Assembly (NCBI GenBank): GCA_965208605.1
Contig: OZ242345.1
Coordinates: 1,364,001 to 1,428,000, forward strand
Direction of reading: 5' to 3'
From: UBA9659 sp965208605
GTDB taxonomy: Bacteria > Pseudomonadota > Gammaproteobacteria > Pseudomonadales > Azotimanducaceae
Length of the DNA stretch: 64,000 bases
The stretch's first letter is position 1, and each line of letters opens with the position of its first letter. The translations under genes and the position numbers were made by a program. Below, in pieces: positions 51,075 through 60,065 of this stretch. The notes under the pieces are model-generated. The model searched no databases, was not told the DNA's origin, and worked only from the letters and a program-made list of their open reading frames with translations.

Positions 51075-54000
51075 CTAAAAATCAAATTGCAGCCCCATGC
51101 GCAGTGCCCAGAGGGAGCGTTGTTCCAGCACATCATTCACTGAGCGGCCCTCGTTAAACGTATCAAAAACGAATTGCCCCTCGTCGTTGAGAGTGGACTC
51201 AACCACCTGCACCGAGAAGAACTGTGCATCATTGACATGTCCCCAATCCTCGCTCAACAGATTCCCCAGGTTGTACAGCTTCAAGTAGAGCTTACCGGAG
51301 GTGCCATCAATGAGGGTCGGTAGTTCCTGGTCAATGCGGATATCAAACCGATTACTCCACCGGACATGAGTTTCATTGCGGTCCACAAAACCAGTACCCA
51401 GGTCTTCCCTATCTACGAAGGCGTAGAAGGCATCGGTGTCAAAGTCATCTCCAATCACAACATGCGGGTCGTTTGAGCGGCTCGGAACATAGAGGAGGTG
51501 CCTGCCAAATCGCCCGTTGCCTTCCAAATCACCGGAGCCCATCACATAGCTCTGCGCCTGACCTTCACTGGCAAAGCCATAGAGGGTCATTCTGGTCTCA
51601 AGGTCGCCAAATATGTTAGTGACCCAACTAGCACGCAGGGTCAACCTATGAGGAACAACATAGTTAGAATCGCCAACCGCCGGGTCGTTAATGTCAAGTG
51701 TCGCCAGATTTTCATAATTGGATTGGGCGACCGAAGAAGTCATCGGTACTACATCTTCTGCATCGGTGTAGGCGTAACCCAGAGTCACTTCCAGACCAAA
51801 ATCAAAATCCTTGCGCAACACCATTGAGAAGACATTAGATTCCGGGGTCCGACTGCTATTGGTCAGCATCCAATTGTTGTTTTGATTGGTAAATTCATAC
51901 ACCGCCACGCCCGTTGTGGTGCGGCTCGTGATGCTCTGAGACAGGTCAACATACATGGCGGGATCTTCAACTCGCGTATGGAGATAGTCCACATCAGCAG
52001 TGATGCCCCACCAGGGGGTATGCCAGGTACCGCCTAGTGCCAGCTTCCATTCACTGGGTTGATCATAAGAAGGATCAATCAATACCAGCCTGCTGGAGGA
52101 GGCGTCGGCGTCAGTCACTGCTGCCACCTGGTCAAAGAGTGCCTGAGGAACCGCTCTACCCGGAGAATCGCTGATTGTAGGAATAGAACCATCAAGTATT
52201 GAACCTGAGGAATCAGAGTTCGACAGCCGTTCTTGAACATTAGTCAAACCGTCATTGCTCCATGCATTGGAAAGCCAGACATTCGGATTACCACCCGAGT
52301 AAAGACCAATACCACCTCGCAGGGTCAGGTCTGCACGCAACTCCCAGGTGAATCCTACTCTCGGCATCACGAGGGAAAGCCCATGAATATTGCTATCGTT
52401 GCGCAGGCCGTCGTAGGCCATGGTGAAAGTCCGATTGAACTTTGGTCTATCGCTACTGGAGAAGCTGTCGTAACGCAAGCCCGCGACTATCGTCAGGTCC
52501 CTGGCTGAGAAGTAAATCTCATCCTGAATATAAAAGGTGTGTAGCACATTGCTGAAATTGGCTACTGCATCGGCCGCGTTGTTGGTGCCACCGCCGCTAC
52601 CATAATAAATGCGGCTTGGACGACCGAGTTCAAACTTATCAATGCCAGAAAGATCGCAGGCGGCATCCTCGAATCTGCCCTGGGCACTGAGCCCAGCACA
52701 CTGCGCCGGATTGTCGGGTGAGTCGTCAAAGAAATCCCATTCCCCGCCGCGGGAATGTTGTACAAAGAGATTAGCAATTTCCAAATCTTCCCGCTCGTAA
52801 CCGAAGGTAAGGACGTGGTCGCCCAGCAGATGTTGAGCGGACAGCCGGAAATACTCGGTACTGGTGGAAAGTCTGTTCCCCTGGCGGGAGTCATCGGCAC
52901 CGAGATACACCGTACCGGTACGATCGTCAATGCTAATCTGGAAATCACCAAAGTCCTTGGGACCAACCGTAACCTGGGAATCGTTCAGGTCATGATTGCT
53001 GTAAAAGATCTCGGTGGAAAAGGCATCCGTCCAGTAGGAGGCTAGTTTTACCGTGAAGGCTTCCGACTCAGCGCCCTTCACATAGAAGTGATTAGAGAAT
53101 TCAAATTCATTGTTGTCACCATCCGAATCCCGATCTTGGAAGCCGTCATAATAGTTATAGATAAAAGCCGCATTGTGTTGGCTGTTGATATTCCAATCGA
53201 CCCGCAGCATATACTTCTCATCATCCTGGGCACCATCGCCCGGAGAGCCGCCTGGGTCGTAGTCATACACATCCATCGCAATAGCCACTATGCGGTCATA
53301 ATTAGCCTTGCTCAGCCAAGAACGATCATCGCCTACCCCCTGCCCATCGTAACCACGGGCAAGGAAACGAGGTTTCTCAGTCTTCTCGTAGGCGGCGAAT
53401 ATAAATAGACTGTCCTCAATAATAGGACCGCCGAGGGTGATGCCATATTTCTTATCGTTATAGGCCGCCGTACTAAAATCCCGACCATCGCCTATTGAAT
53501 CGCCCCGCATGTCTTCATTGGTGTACTCAAAGAAGGCTTTGCCGTCCCACTCGTTTGAGCCGGAGCGGGTCACCGCATTGATACTGCATGCCGAAAAGCT
53601 GCCATAGGTCACATCAAAGGGTGCCAATTCAACCGAAATTTGTGCCAGCGCGTCATAAGGAAAGGGCAGACCAGTGGCTGTTGAATAGCCATTGTCATTC
53701 AAACCAAACCGGTCATTGTGGTTCACACCATCCAGGGAAATGCTGTTGAATCGGGGATGTTTGCCGCCGCAGTTGACTGCATTCCCATCGTCTTGATTGT
53801 CAATGTTGACCCTCGGGTCTATGCCGTAGACATCAGTGATATCCCGATCAAAGGAAACTGCGGTTTCTATGTCATGGGAGGAAAATGTCGCCGAGGGACC
53901 GGCGGCTACATCCGCGAGGCTAGTCGCTTCACCATAGACTACGACTTCCTCAATGCGGGATGAGTCATCCATGTCAATCAGAAGATGATAGGCATCACCT

Positions 54001-54302
54001 AGGCTGATGGATGCAACCGTCAGTGTCTTGTCGCCCACGACAATCCGATAGGGACCGCCAACGGGCAATCTCGATGCCAGGAAGACGCCTTCAGTATTGG
54101 TCGTGAAGCTCCGCAAGACCCCGGTACGTTGGTCAGTAACTTCCACTCTAGAGCCTGCCACTGGGCTCCCAGAGGAACTGACCACCTTCCCCCGAATGGA
54201 AGATGTGGTGTCGGCCGCCTGCAAGAAGGCAGGGGCTATGGAGAGTAACAGTAGACATACACCCGAGGCGAAAATCGGATTCGCTGATTGATATTTTTTC
54301 AT
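51075..54302 (-). CDS. Oar-like TonB-dependent outer-membrane receptor
   Basis: 1075 aa from ATG 54302 (GGGGGA 5 nt upstream). Signal peptide, then a carboxypeptidase-regulatory-like domain (RGKVVSSSGSPVAGSRVEVTD, about 35-110), the EEVVVYGEA stretch, a plug domain and a long beta-barrel ending in Phe (MGLQFDF), the usual last residue for outer-membrane insertion. The plug has PRFNSISLDGVNHNDRFGLNDNGY. Oar-type receptors import large substrates or take part in protein secretion or adhesion; the ligand is unknown. No adjacent TonB/ExbBD; the nearby TolQR is a separate system. Confidence 0.9.
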   Translation of the reverse strand: MKKYQSANPIFASGVCLLLLSIAPAFLQAADTTSSIRGKVVSSSGSPVAGSRVEVTDQRTGVLRSFTTNTEGVFLASRLPVGGPYRIVVGDKTLTVASISLGDAYHLLIDMDDSSRIEEVVVYGEATSLADVAAGPSATFSSHDIETAVSFDRDITDVYGIDPRVNIDNQDDGNAVNCGGKHPRFNSISLDGVNHNDRFGLNDNGYSTATGLPFPYDALAQISVELAPFDVTYGSFSACSINAVTRSGSNEWDGKAFFEYTNEDMRGDSIGDGRDFSTAAYNDKKYGITLGGPIIEDSLFIFAAYEKTEKPRFLARGYDGQGVGDDRSWLSKANYDRIVAIAMDVYDYDPGGSPGDGAQDDEKYMLRVDWNINSQHNAAFIYNYYDGFQDRDSDGDNNEFEFSNHFYVKGAESEAFTVKLASYWTDAFSTEIFYSNHDLNDSQVTVGPKDFGDFQISIDDRTGTVYLGADDSRQGNRLSTSTEYFRLSAQHLLGDHVLTFGYEREDLEIANLFVQHSRGGEWDFFDDSPDNPAQCAGLSAQGRFEDAACDLSGIDKFELGRPSRIYYGSGGGTNNAADAVANFSNVLHTFYIQDEIYFSARDLTIVAGLRYDSFSSSDRPKFNRTFTMAYDGLRNDSNIHGLSLVMPRVGFTWELRADLTLRGGIGLYSGGNPNVWLSNAWSNDGLTNVQERLSNSDSSGSILDGSIPTISDSPGRAVPQALFDQVAAVTDADASSSRLVLIDPSYDQPSEWKLALGGTWHTPWWGITADVDYLHTRVEDPAMYVDLSQSITSRTTTGVAVYEFTNQNNNWMLTNSSRTPESNVFSMVLRKDFDFGLEVTLGYAYTDAEDVVPMTSSVAQSNYENLATLDINDPAVGDSNYVVPHRLTLRASWVTNIFGDLETRMTLYGFASEGQAQSYVMGSGDLEGNGRFGRHLLYVPSRSNDPHVVIGDDFDTDAFYAFVDREDLGTGFVDRNETHVRWSNRFDIRIDQELPTLIDGTSGKLYLKLYNLGNLLSEDWGHVNDAQFFSVQVVESTLNDEGQFVFDTFNEGRSVNDVLEQRSLWALRMGLQFDF

Positions 54303-54397
54303 TTTTTCCCCCAAAAATTATCTATGAAAGCTTACTTCGGACACCAGATTGGCGCACGAAAATCTTACCTCAAAGCGATACGCATTTATACACTTTG

Positions 54398-54425
54398 TTG
54401 AGTTTCAAGGCTGATTCGGTATGAT
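54398..54425 (+). promoter_or_regulatory. Promoter of tRNA-Lys
   Basis: TTGAGT (54398-54403), 16-bp spacer, TATGAT (54420-54425), 20 nt before the tRNA. Both boxes are close to sigma-70 consensus. Confidence 0.65.
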
Positions 54426-54445
54426 GTCGCCCTTGCCATTCCCAT

Positions 54446-54521
54446 GGGCCGTTAGCTCAGTTGGTAGAGCAGCTGGCTTTTAACTAGTTGGTCCCGCGTT
54501 CGAGTCGCGGACGGCCCACCA
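54446..54521 (+). tRNA. tRNA-Lys (TTT anticodon)
   Basis: 76 nt with encoded CCA. Acceptor GGGCCGT pairs with ACGGCCC, the D-arm is GCTC-AGTTGGTA-GAGC, the anticodon loop is CTTTTAA (anticodon TTT) and the T-arm is CCGCG-TTCGAGT-CGCGG. The anticodon stem has two G-T pairs. It lies convergent with cpoB; no integrated element follows it. Confidence 0.96.
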
Positions 54522-54543
54522 ACCATTGTTTGCCTCACCATTA

Positions 54544-55563
54544 TCAAGCTTCACACACCAGGGTGTCACGTAGCAAGGTGTCGCGTAGATAGGCGGTTGC
54601 TAGTTTTGCGACTGACTTCCCTTGGTGCTGACTGATGACCTGCTTCAAGAGTGTTTCCGCCCGCGCGCAATCCCCAAGAAGGTGATAAACCTGCCCGAGT
54701 TTGAAGGCCGCATCAGGCACCCGGTGATGCTCCGGGAAGAAGGTAATCACCTGCGCTAAGGCCTGCCTTGCTCGTTCATAGTTGGGCTCCCCGAGCGCCA
54801 TGTGCACCTCACCCAGCCAGTAATAGGCGTTAGCCGTGAATGTACCGTCCGGGAAACGAGCAATAAGCGAATCAAGCTGTTTGATAGCCTGGTCATATTG
54901 GCGATTGCGAATGAGTTGTAGCGACATGTCGTAGATGCTTTTTTCATCCAGACCAGCAGTGCCTTCAGGCGCCTGAGGCTCAGTGAGCGGCGAGTCAACA
55001 AGCTCGGAGCCTATTGCCCTAGGTGCCGGCCGAGATGTTAATAGCTGTTGTAAGCGGGAATCCAATTCCAAGTAACGTTCATCATGCGCCCTTTTCATCT
55101 TATTGAGTTGGTAGCTCAATTCTTCCACCTGCCCATGCAATTGCATCACTTCCTGCTGCAAAAGTTGCACTTGATATTGCGCTTCCATGGAAGACTCGCC
55201 CGGTTCATCTTCAATCGGTGGTCTGTAAATCAAAGGGTAAGCGGGCTGGTCTTGAACATCTTTATCCGCTAAGGGCTGGTCTTGAATAGCTATATCTGCT
55301 GAGGGCTGGGTTTGACTTTCTATTGCTTCAACTATTGCTTCAACCTGGCTACCTTCAAAGATGATAATGGAGTCATCATCAGTGGCGTCATCAGTTGCCG
55401 CAAAAACAGCCACCGGCACCAGCACTGAGAGGAAGAGGCCCTGCGCTATAAAGAGTGTTAAGAAAAGTTTTAGGGAAAGTATGGCGGAAAGCACTAACCC
55501 TGCGGTTTTTAAGGTGCCGGATAATAGAATGTTTAAGAAAACAGACCGGTAAATGTCTTGCAT
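54544..55563 (-). CDS. cpoB: Tol-Pal system coordinator CpoB (YbgF)
   Basis: Periplasmic protein that links Tol-Pal to peptidoglycan synthesis during division. 339 aa: long N-terminal hydrophobic/export region ending in AVFAATDD, a coiled coil (QLLQQEVMQLHGQVEELSYQLNKM, about 130-175) and C-terminal TPR units (YDQAIKQLDSLIARFPDG, AYYWLGEVHMALGE, AAFKLGQVYHLLGDCARA). Last gene of the tol operon, 27 nt after pal. Its partner PBP1B is not here; the window carries PBP1A. Confidence 0.9.
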   Translation of the reverse strand: MQDIYRSVFLNILLSGTLKTAGLVLSAILSLKLFLTLFIAQGLFLSVLVPVAVFAATDDATDDDSIIIFEGSQVEAIVEAIESQTQPSADIAIQDQPLADKDVQDQPAYPLIYRPPIEDEPGESSMEAQYQVQLLQQEVMQLHGQVEELSYQLNKMKRAHDERYLELDSRLQQLLTSRPAPRAIGSELVDSPLTEPQAPEGTAGLDEKSIYDMSLQLIRNRQYDQAIKQLDSLIARFPDGTFTANAYYWLGEVHMALGEPNYERARQALAQVITFFPEHHRVPDAAFKLGQVYHLLGDCARAETLLKQVISQHQGKSVAKLATAYLRDTLLRDTLVCEA

Positions 55564-55590
55564 GCTGATCGCCGTACCACCCGCTACATC

Positions 55591-56124
55591 TTAACGATAG
55601 ACGACTTCAACCCGTCGGTTCTTCGTCCAGGCAGCTTCAGTCTGGCCTCTCCTGATTGGTTTTTCTTCGCCATAGCTGATGACTTCAAACTGGGACCTGG
55701 CAACACCCTTCGCTATGAGATAGGAGCCTACTGCTATGGCGCGTCTTTCACCCAGGGCGAGGTTGTATTCCCTAGTGCCACGTTCATCGGCATGCCCTTC
55801 CAAGCGTATCTTGATGGCGGGGTTGCTACTGAGTGCGAGCGCATGCTTGTTGAGCTCAGCATGATTAGCACGTTTCACAATGGCTTGGTCAAAATCAAAG
55901 TAAAACACACCATTGAGCGTCTCGGTGCTCTTCCTGTCGTCACCAGAGCGGAGCACCAACTTGCCATTTCTTACTCTGGTCTCCATTCGGGGAGACGGCT
56001 CACTATCAGTAGCAGAATCTTCAGGTCCTGATGGGGCATATTCCGACCCGCCAGTAGCACAGCCACCCAGCAGAAAAATCATGAATATAAGCGGCATCAG
56101 CCCGTGTAATTTTGCTTTATCCAT
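55591..56124 (-). CDS. pal: Peptidoglycan-associated lipoprotein Pal
   Basis: Outer-membrane lipoprotein that binds peptidoglycan and TolB. 177 aa from ATG 56124, chosen for AAGGA 7 nt upstream. Lipobox FLLGGC, then an OmpA-like domain: VFYFDFDQAIVK, IRLEGHADERGTREYNLALGERRA and the closing EEKPIRRGQTEAAWTKNRRVEVVY. Separated from tolB by a 500-bp repeat region, so it may need its own promoter. Confidence 0.95.
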   Translation of the reverse strand: MDKAKLHGLMPLIFMIFLLGGCATGGSEYAPSGPEDSATDSEPSPRMETRVRNGKLVLRSGDDRKSTETLNGVFYFDFDQAIVKRANHAELNKHALALSSNPAIKIRLEGHADERGTREYNLALGERRAIAVGSYLIAKGVARSQFEVISYGEEKPIRRGQTEAAWTKNRRVEVVYR

Positions 56125-56627
56125 GCCTGATTCCTTATTTTTCCCGTTGTTTAACACCGTAGAACAGGTTGTTACCCGAAAACCCGCCCGAGGGACCTAA
56201 TCTATGGGGCGAATTAAACCACAAAAACATCAAAATTCTTACCCCATTACATCAAAATATTTTCTACCTCGCCGCAGGCGGGAATGACGGCGGGGAGTTC
56301 CCGCTCCTTCTGGCGGCTTACGGCGCCCCGCGCCGTCATTCTCGAGCTTGCTCGGGAATCCAGAGGACGAGCGGTACAGTCTGTCGCATGCCTTGGTCAA
56401 GAACGGAGACAAGGCAACATGCCCAGTAGCAAATTATCCAGTCACTGAACCTCGTTGAGGTCTAGCGGGAATACCAAAGTGGTTGCCTTTGTTCCTCTGG
56501 ATTCCCGTCACCCCAGTCATCCCAGCCGATGGCTGGGATGACTGGGGTGGCGAGAATGACGGCGCGGGGCATGGTTGCTAACCCGCGTTGCTAACCATAA
56601 TGCTAACCCGCGTTACTAACCATCGCG
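56125..56627. repeat. Dispersed repeat cluster 12 interrupting the tol-pal operon
   Basis: 503 bp between tolB and pal. Repeat modules at about 56265-56575: CCGCAGGCGGGAATGACGGC, GGCGCCCCGCGCCGTCATTC with the CTCGAGCTTGCTCGGGAA palindrome, GTTGAGGTCTAGCGGGAATA and CACCCCAGTCATCCCAGCCG with its inverse. At about 56575-56640 GCTAACCCGCGTT(A/G)CTAACCAT repeats two to three times. No gene. Confidence 0.85.
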
Positions 56628-58001
56628 CTAACCCGGTGTGTCCTGGTCAAGCGGTTCAAATTGCATTGTCTTCTTGGGAGACCAGGCGGGTTCCCGCACA
56701 TGCCCACGAGTGGACGGCAGGTTGAACTTCACCCCGCCATCAATGGACACCATCGCCAAAATGCCCTTGCCATCAACCAATGTAGCGTAAATGAGCATGC
56801 TGCCGTTGGGTGCCACGCTCGGCGATTCATCCAGGCTAGTCTCGGTCAATACCGTGAACTTGCCGCGTTTAAGATCAAGCAAAGCAATATGAAAAATGCC
56901 CTCCCGACGATGTACCAGAATCAAGCCACTGCCATCACTCAGTAGTCTCGCCCGGGCGTTATAGTCGCCCTCAAAGGTCAGTCTTTGTATCTGAAAATCA
57001 GCAAGCCTGATTTGGTATATCTGGGGCCTGCCCCCCCGGTTAGAGGTAAAAATCAATGCCTTACCATCAGGCGTCCAAGAGGGTTCCGTGTCAATACCGT
57101 AATGCCGCGTCACCCGGCGCAGTCGCCGGGTCTGCATATCTAGTATGTAAATATCCGGGTTGCCATCCTTGGAGAGCACCATCGCCATCTGCTTACCATC
57201 GGGGGAAAATGCCGGCGCACTGTTCAAACCTGTGAAACTCGTAACAATCTCCCGCGCGCCGGTTTGTAGGTCGTGGAGATAAATAGCCGGGCGGGCGTTT
57301 TTTTCAAAAGACACATAGGCAACACGTTCGCCATCCGGTGCCCAGGTTGCCGAGAGTATCGGCTCTTTTGAGGTCAGTATGGTCTGGGCTCTATGCCCGT
57401 CGGCGTCAGCGATATTCAGCCTGAACACTGGTTCTTCGTCCATTTCCTCCAGGGTGACATACATGATGCGAGTGGCAAAGGCACCCACAATGCCGGTAAG
57501 TTGCTCATAGATCACATCACTCACATGATGTCCCATATCCCGCAGTTGCTCGCGGGTGCCTTCAATGGTCTGGCTCAGGGCCATGGTGCGGCGGAAGACA
57601 TCATATAACTCAAAGTGTAATCGGATTTTATTGCCCGCAGGCTCCAGATGACCGATGACAAGATACTCCACATTCAACATGCGCCAATCACGATAGTAGA
57701 CTTCACTCGCCTCCCGGGGCAGGCTCAACATCTGAGACACGGGCAAATTCTCAAATCTGCCGCTCAGCCGCAGGTCGGCCTCAATCACTTCATCAACATC
57801 AAGTGGCAACCGACCACCGCTCAGCCATTGCATAGGCACCACGGCTATCCGCACCCCATTATCCACACCCTGGGTAACTTCTATTCTGAGTTCCGCCCCG
57901 GTGGGCAGTACAAGACCCAATACCAAAAAAAGCGCAAGCAACATGCTAGTGACCGGCCGGATGAAGCAACTACCACGATGGTTTATTCCTTGTGCATGCA
58001 T
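56628..58001 (-). CDS. tolB: Tol-Pal periplasmic beta-propeller protein TolB
   Basis: 457 aa. Signal peptide ending GAELRIEVTQG, an N-terminal alpha/beta domain (IAVVPMQW, VEYLVIGHLEP) and six propeller blades with WAPDGERVAYVSFE, FSPDGKQMAMVLS and WTPDGKALIFTSNRGGRPQIY repeats. Binds Pal at the outer membrane. The gap to tolA is 60 bp. The C-terminal end (EPLDQDTPG) reaches into the GCTAACC tandem repeat. Confidence 0.95.
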   Translation of the reverse strand: MHAQGINHRGSCFIRPVTSMLLALFLVLGLVLPTGAELRIEVTQGVDNGVRIAVVPMQWLSGGRLPLDVDEVIEADLRLSGRFENLPVSQMLSLPREASEVYYRDWRMLNVEYLVIGHLEPAGNKIRLHFELYDVFRRTMALSQTIEGTREQLRDMGHHVSDVIYEQLTGIVGAFATRIMYVTLEEMDEEPVFRLNIADADGHRAQTILTSKEPILSATWAPDGERVAYVSFEKNARPAIYLHDLQTGAREIVTSFTGLNSAPAFSPDGKQMAMVLSKDGNPDIYILDMQTRRLRRVTRHYGIDTEPSWTPDGKALIFTSNRGGRPQIYQIRLADFQIQRLTFEGDYNARARLLSDGSGLILVHRREGIFHIALLDLKRGKFTVLTETSLDESPSVAPNGSMLIYATLVDGKGILAMVSIDGGVKFNLPSTRGHVREPAWSPKKTMQFEPLDQDTPG

Positions 58002-58061
58002 TCTGAGGTCTTTCCTTTTGCTATGTGGGTGCGGGGTATTCTTGCTGGGATGCTGGGCTGT

Positions 58062-58817
58062 TTAGAGCCTTAAATCTTCTGGTCTGAACACCAGGACGAA
58101 TTCACGGAAGTTCTTTTCAAACATGAGTGTATCAGAGGGGACGACAAATCTATCTGTCTTCCTCACTGCCAGCAGCGCAGAGCGATCAAACGCTTCATTG
58201 CCACTGGATTCATCAATCATCACATCCACCATTTCTCCGGTGGGTATCAGGAAGACCCGTAACACCGACTGCATACCATTACGCGCACTGGGGGGGCGGG
58301 ACCAGTTTTGCACTATGTCCTTCCGAATCTGCCCGGCATAAGCCGTGACCTTTTCATCATCTGTAATCGCCTTCCTCATTCCCTGTTCCGCAGCGACCAG
58401 CAGTGCCAGTTGCTGTGCAGACTCGGTAGGCGATCTGGTGACTGCGGGTGCTTGCTGCTCGGTTTCCTCATGGATAACCGCAGGCGGCGGGGTTGGTGCT
58501 GCTTCTTCAAGCAACGCTGCGGCCTGTTGCGCTTCCCACTCGGCCTGACGGCGGCGCAACTCGGCTTCATCCTGGCGGCGGCGTTGCAAGAGAGCATTGC
58601 GATTTTGCGCTTCCTGCGCCTGACGGTTGCGTTGTTTCGCCTTGTAGGGATTGTCCGACAGGATGGTGGCGTCAATGTAATAGAGCGTCTGCTCAGTAAA
58701 ATCCGCGGCATCAACCCGCCAATTAACCAGCAGCAATGTAATAACAAGACCGTGCAACCCCACTGCAAGCAGGGCCGCGATAATGTAGGAGCGAGTCTGA
58801 GTCATGAATTGCATCAT
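58062..58817 (-). CDS. tolA: Tol-Pal inner-membrane protein TolA (short form)
   Basis: 251 aa, against about 420 in E. coli. N-terminal anchor helix (SYIIAALLAVGLHGLVITLLLVNW, about 8-31), a short Ala/Glu/Arg-rich helical domain II (RQAQEAQNRNALLQRRRQDEAELRRRQAEWEAQQAA) and the C-terminal domain III (YAGQIRKDIVQNWSRPPSARNGM ... FLIPTGEMVDVMIDESSGNEAFDRSALLAV). The shorter domain II means a shorter reach across the periplasm. ATG overlaps the tolR stop. Confidence 0.92.
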   Translation of the reverse strand: MMQFMTQTRSYIIAALLAVGLHGLVITLLLVNWRVDAADFTEQTLYYIDATILSDNPYKAKQRNRQAQEAQNRNALLQRRRQDEAELRRRQAEWEAQQAAALLEEAAPTPPPAVIHEETEQQAPAVTRSPTESAQQLALLVAAEQGMRKAITDDEKVTAYAGQIRKDIVQNWSRPPSARNGMQSVLRVFLIPTGEMVDVMIDESSGNEAFDRSALLAVRKTDRFVVPSDTLMFEKNFREFVLVFRPEDLRL

Positions 58818-59251
58818 GGTTCAAAGGAAGGCTCAAAAGAGGGCTCAGTAATGAGACCCACACCCTTAGCGCCCGCCGCCTGGAGGATATTCATCACATC
58901 AATCACCTTGCCATAAGCAATACTCTGGTCTCCCTCCACCAGCACTTTGATATTAGGGCTTGCCTTGATGATTTTGGCTGCCCTCTCTTCTATCAGGGAT
59001 AAGACCACTGGCTCTTCTTCCTCGCCGACATTCATATAATAGGTACCATCGGCTTTGACCGAAATCACCAACAGAGGTTCATCATCATCAATCCCCATGG
59101 GTCCCGATGCCGCATCGGGTAAATCCACCTTGATGCCCTGCGTCATGAGGGGCGCGGTCACCATAAAAATAACCAGTAGCACCAGCATCACATCAATATA
59201 GGGGACCACATTGATTTCCGACATGGGCTTGCGGCGGTTGGCTTTTGACAT
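58814..59251 (-). CDS. tolR: Tol-Pal inner-membrane protein TolR
   Basis: 145 aa ExbD-like protein. One helix with the proton-path Asp (EINVVPYIDVMLVLLVIFMVTAPLM, about 12-36). The periplasmic domain shows VSVKADGTYYMNVGEEEEPV. The C-terminus is a small EPSF repeat coded by a 12-bp tandem repeat. Works with TolQ to use the proton-motive force to drive TolA. Confidence 0.95.
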   Translation of the reverse strand: MSKANRRKPMSEINVVPYIDVMLVLLVIFMVTAPLMTQGIKVDLPDAASGPMGIDDDEPLLVISVKADGTYYMNVGEEEEPVVLSLIEERAAKIIKASPNIKVLVEGDQSIAYGKVIDVMNILQAAGAKGVGLITEPSFEPSFEP

Positions 59252-59335
59252 GTTGATACCTATTGCTTATGGCTCGCTATGACTAGTCTACTTATGACCA
59301 GCCTACTTGTGACCAGCCTACTTATGACCAGATCG
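59252..59335. repeat. Short tandem repeat between tolQ and tolR
   Basis: CTACTTATGACCAG-like units repeat about four times and run into the last codons of tolQ. Confidence 0.7.
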
Positions 59336-59992
59336 GGCAAGAATACTACTGAATTCCTCGGTAAAAGCCTCAAAGCGATTGAGGAGCACTTCCACCCGTG
59401 CCGAGTATCGGTTGTAGGCAATGACCGCTGGAATGGCGGCGAAGAGCCCCATTGCCGTGGCTACCAAGGCTTCGGAGATGCCCGGGGCAACCACCGAGAG
59501 GCTTGCCTGATTCACCATGGCCAGGCCACGAAAAGAGTTCATAATGCCCCAGACTGTCCCGAAGAGGCCGATATAAGGGCTGGTTGAACCGACTGTTGCC
59601 AGGAAGGTCAGATGCGTTTCCAGCCGCTCTTCCTCCCGGCTCAGTGCCACGCGCATAGCCCGTTGCACATTCTGCATGACCCGGTCTGAGTCTGGGCCCT
59701 TCCGTTGACTCGCGCGGGAAAACTCTTTGAAGCCCGAGCAGAAAATATTCTCCAGCCCGATGTTCCCCGCCTCTTCATCAGCAAGGTCAACATACAGCTT
59801 GCCCAGGTCTTCCCCGGACCAGAAGGCATTTTCAAACTCGGTCGCCTGCCGGCGGACGGACGCTAGGGCAAAACCTCTCTGGAAGATCATCACCCAGGAG
59901 GCAAGGGACGCCAATGCAAGTATCACCATGACCAGTTGCACCACGATGCTCGCGTTCAGCACCAGGTCTGTTAAAGATAGGGTTTCATTCAT
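59318..59992 (-). CDS. tolQ: Tol-Pal inner-membrane protein TolQ
   Basis: 224 aa ExbB/MotA-type proton channel. Three membrane helices: near residues 15-35, then GSTSPYIGLFGTVWGIMNSF and GISEALVATAMGLFAAIPAVIAYNRY. First gene of the tol set here; ybgC, which usually precedes it, is absent and ruvB lies 73 nt upstream. Confidence 0.96.
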   Translation of the reverse strand: MNETLSLTDLVLNASIVVQLVMVILALASLASWVMIFQRGFALASVRRQATEFENAFWSGEDLGKLYVDLADEEAGNIGLENIFCSGFKEFSRASQRKGPDSDRVMQNVQRAMRVALSREEERLETHLTFLATVGSTSPYIGLFGTVWGIMNSFRGLAMVNQASLSVVAPGISEALVATAMGLFAAIPAVIAYNRYSARVEVLLNRFEAFTEEFSSILARSGHK

Positions 59993-60065
59993 TTGCTTGC
60001 TTAGCCTCTCTTAGGTGTCATCAGAATATCCGTGTTAAGAAGAACAGTGTTTAGAAGATCCGTGT

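Noticed and set aside
54446..54521. tRNA-Lys as an attachment site for an integrated element
   Set aside because: No integrase, no repeated tRNA 3' end and only core genes (tol-pal and an outer-membrane receptor) flank it.
58287..58297. Seven-G run in tolA as a phase switch
   Set aside because: The run is short, encodes the conserved WSRPPS region of TolA, and is within the range expected by chance in GC-rich DNA.
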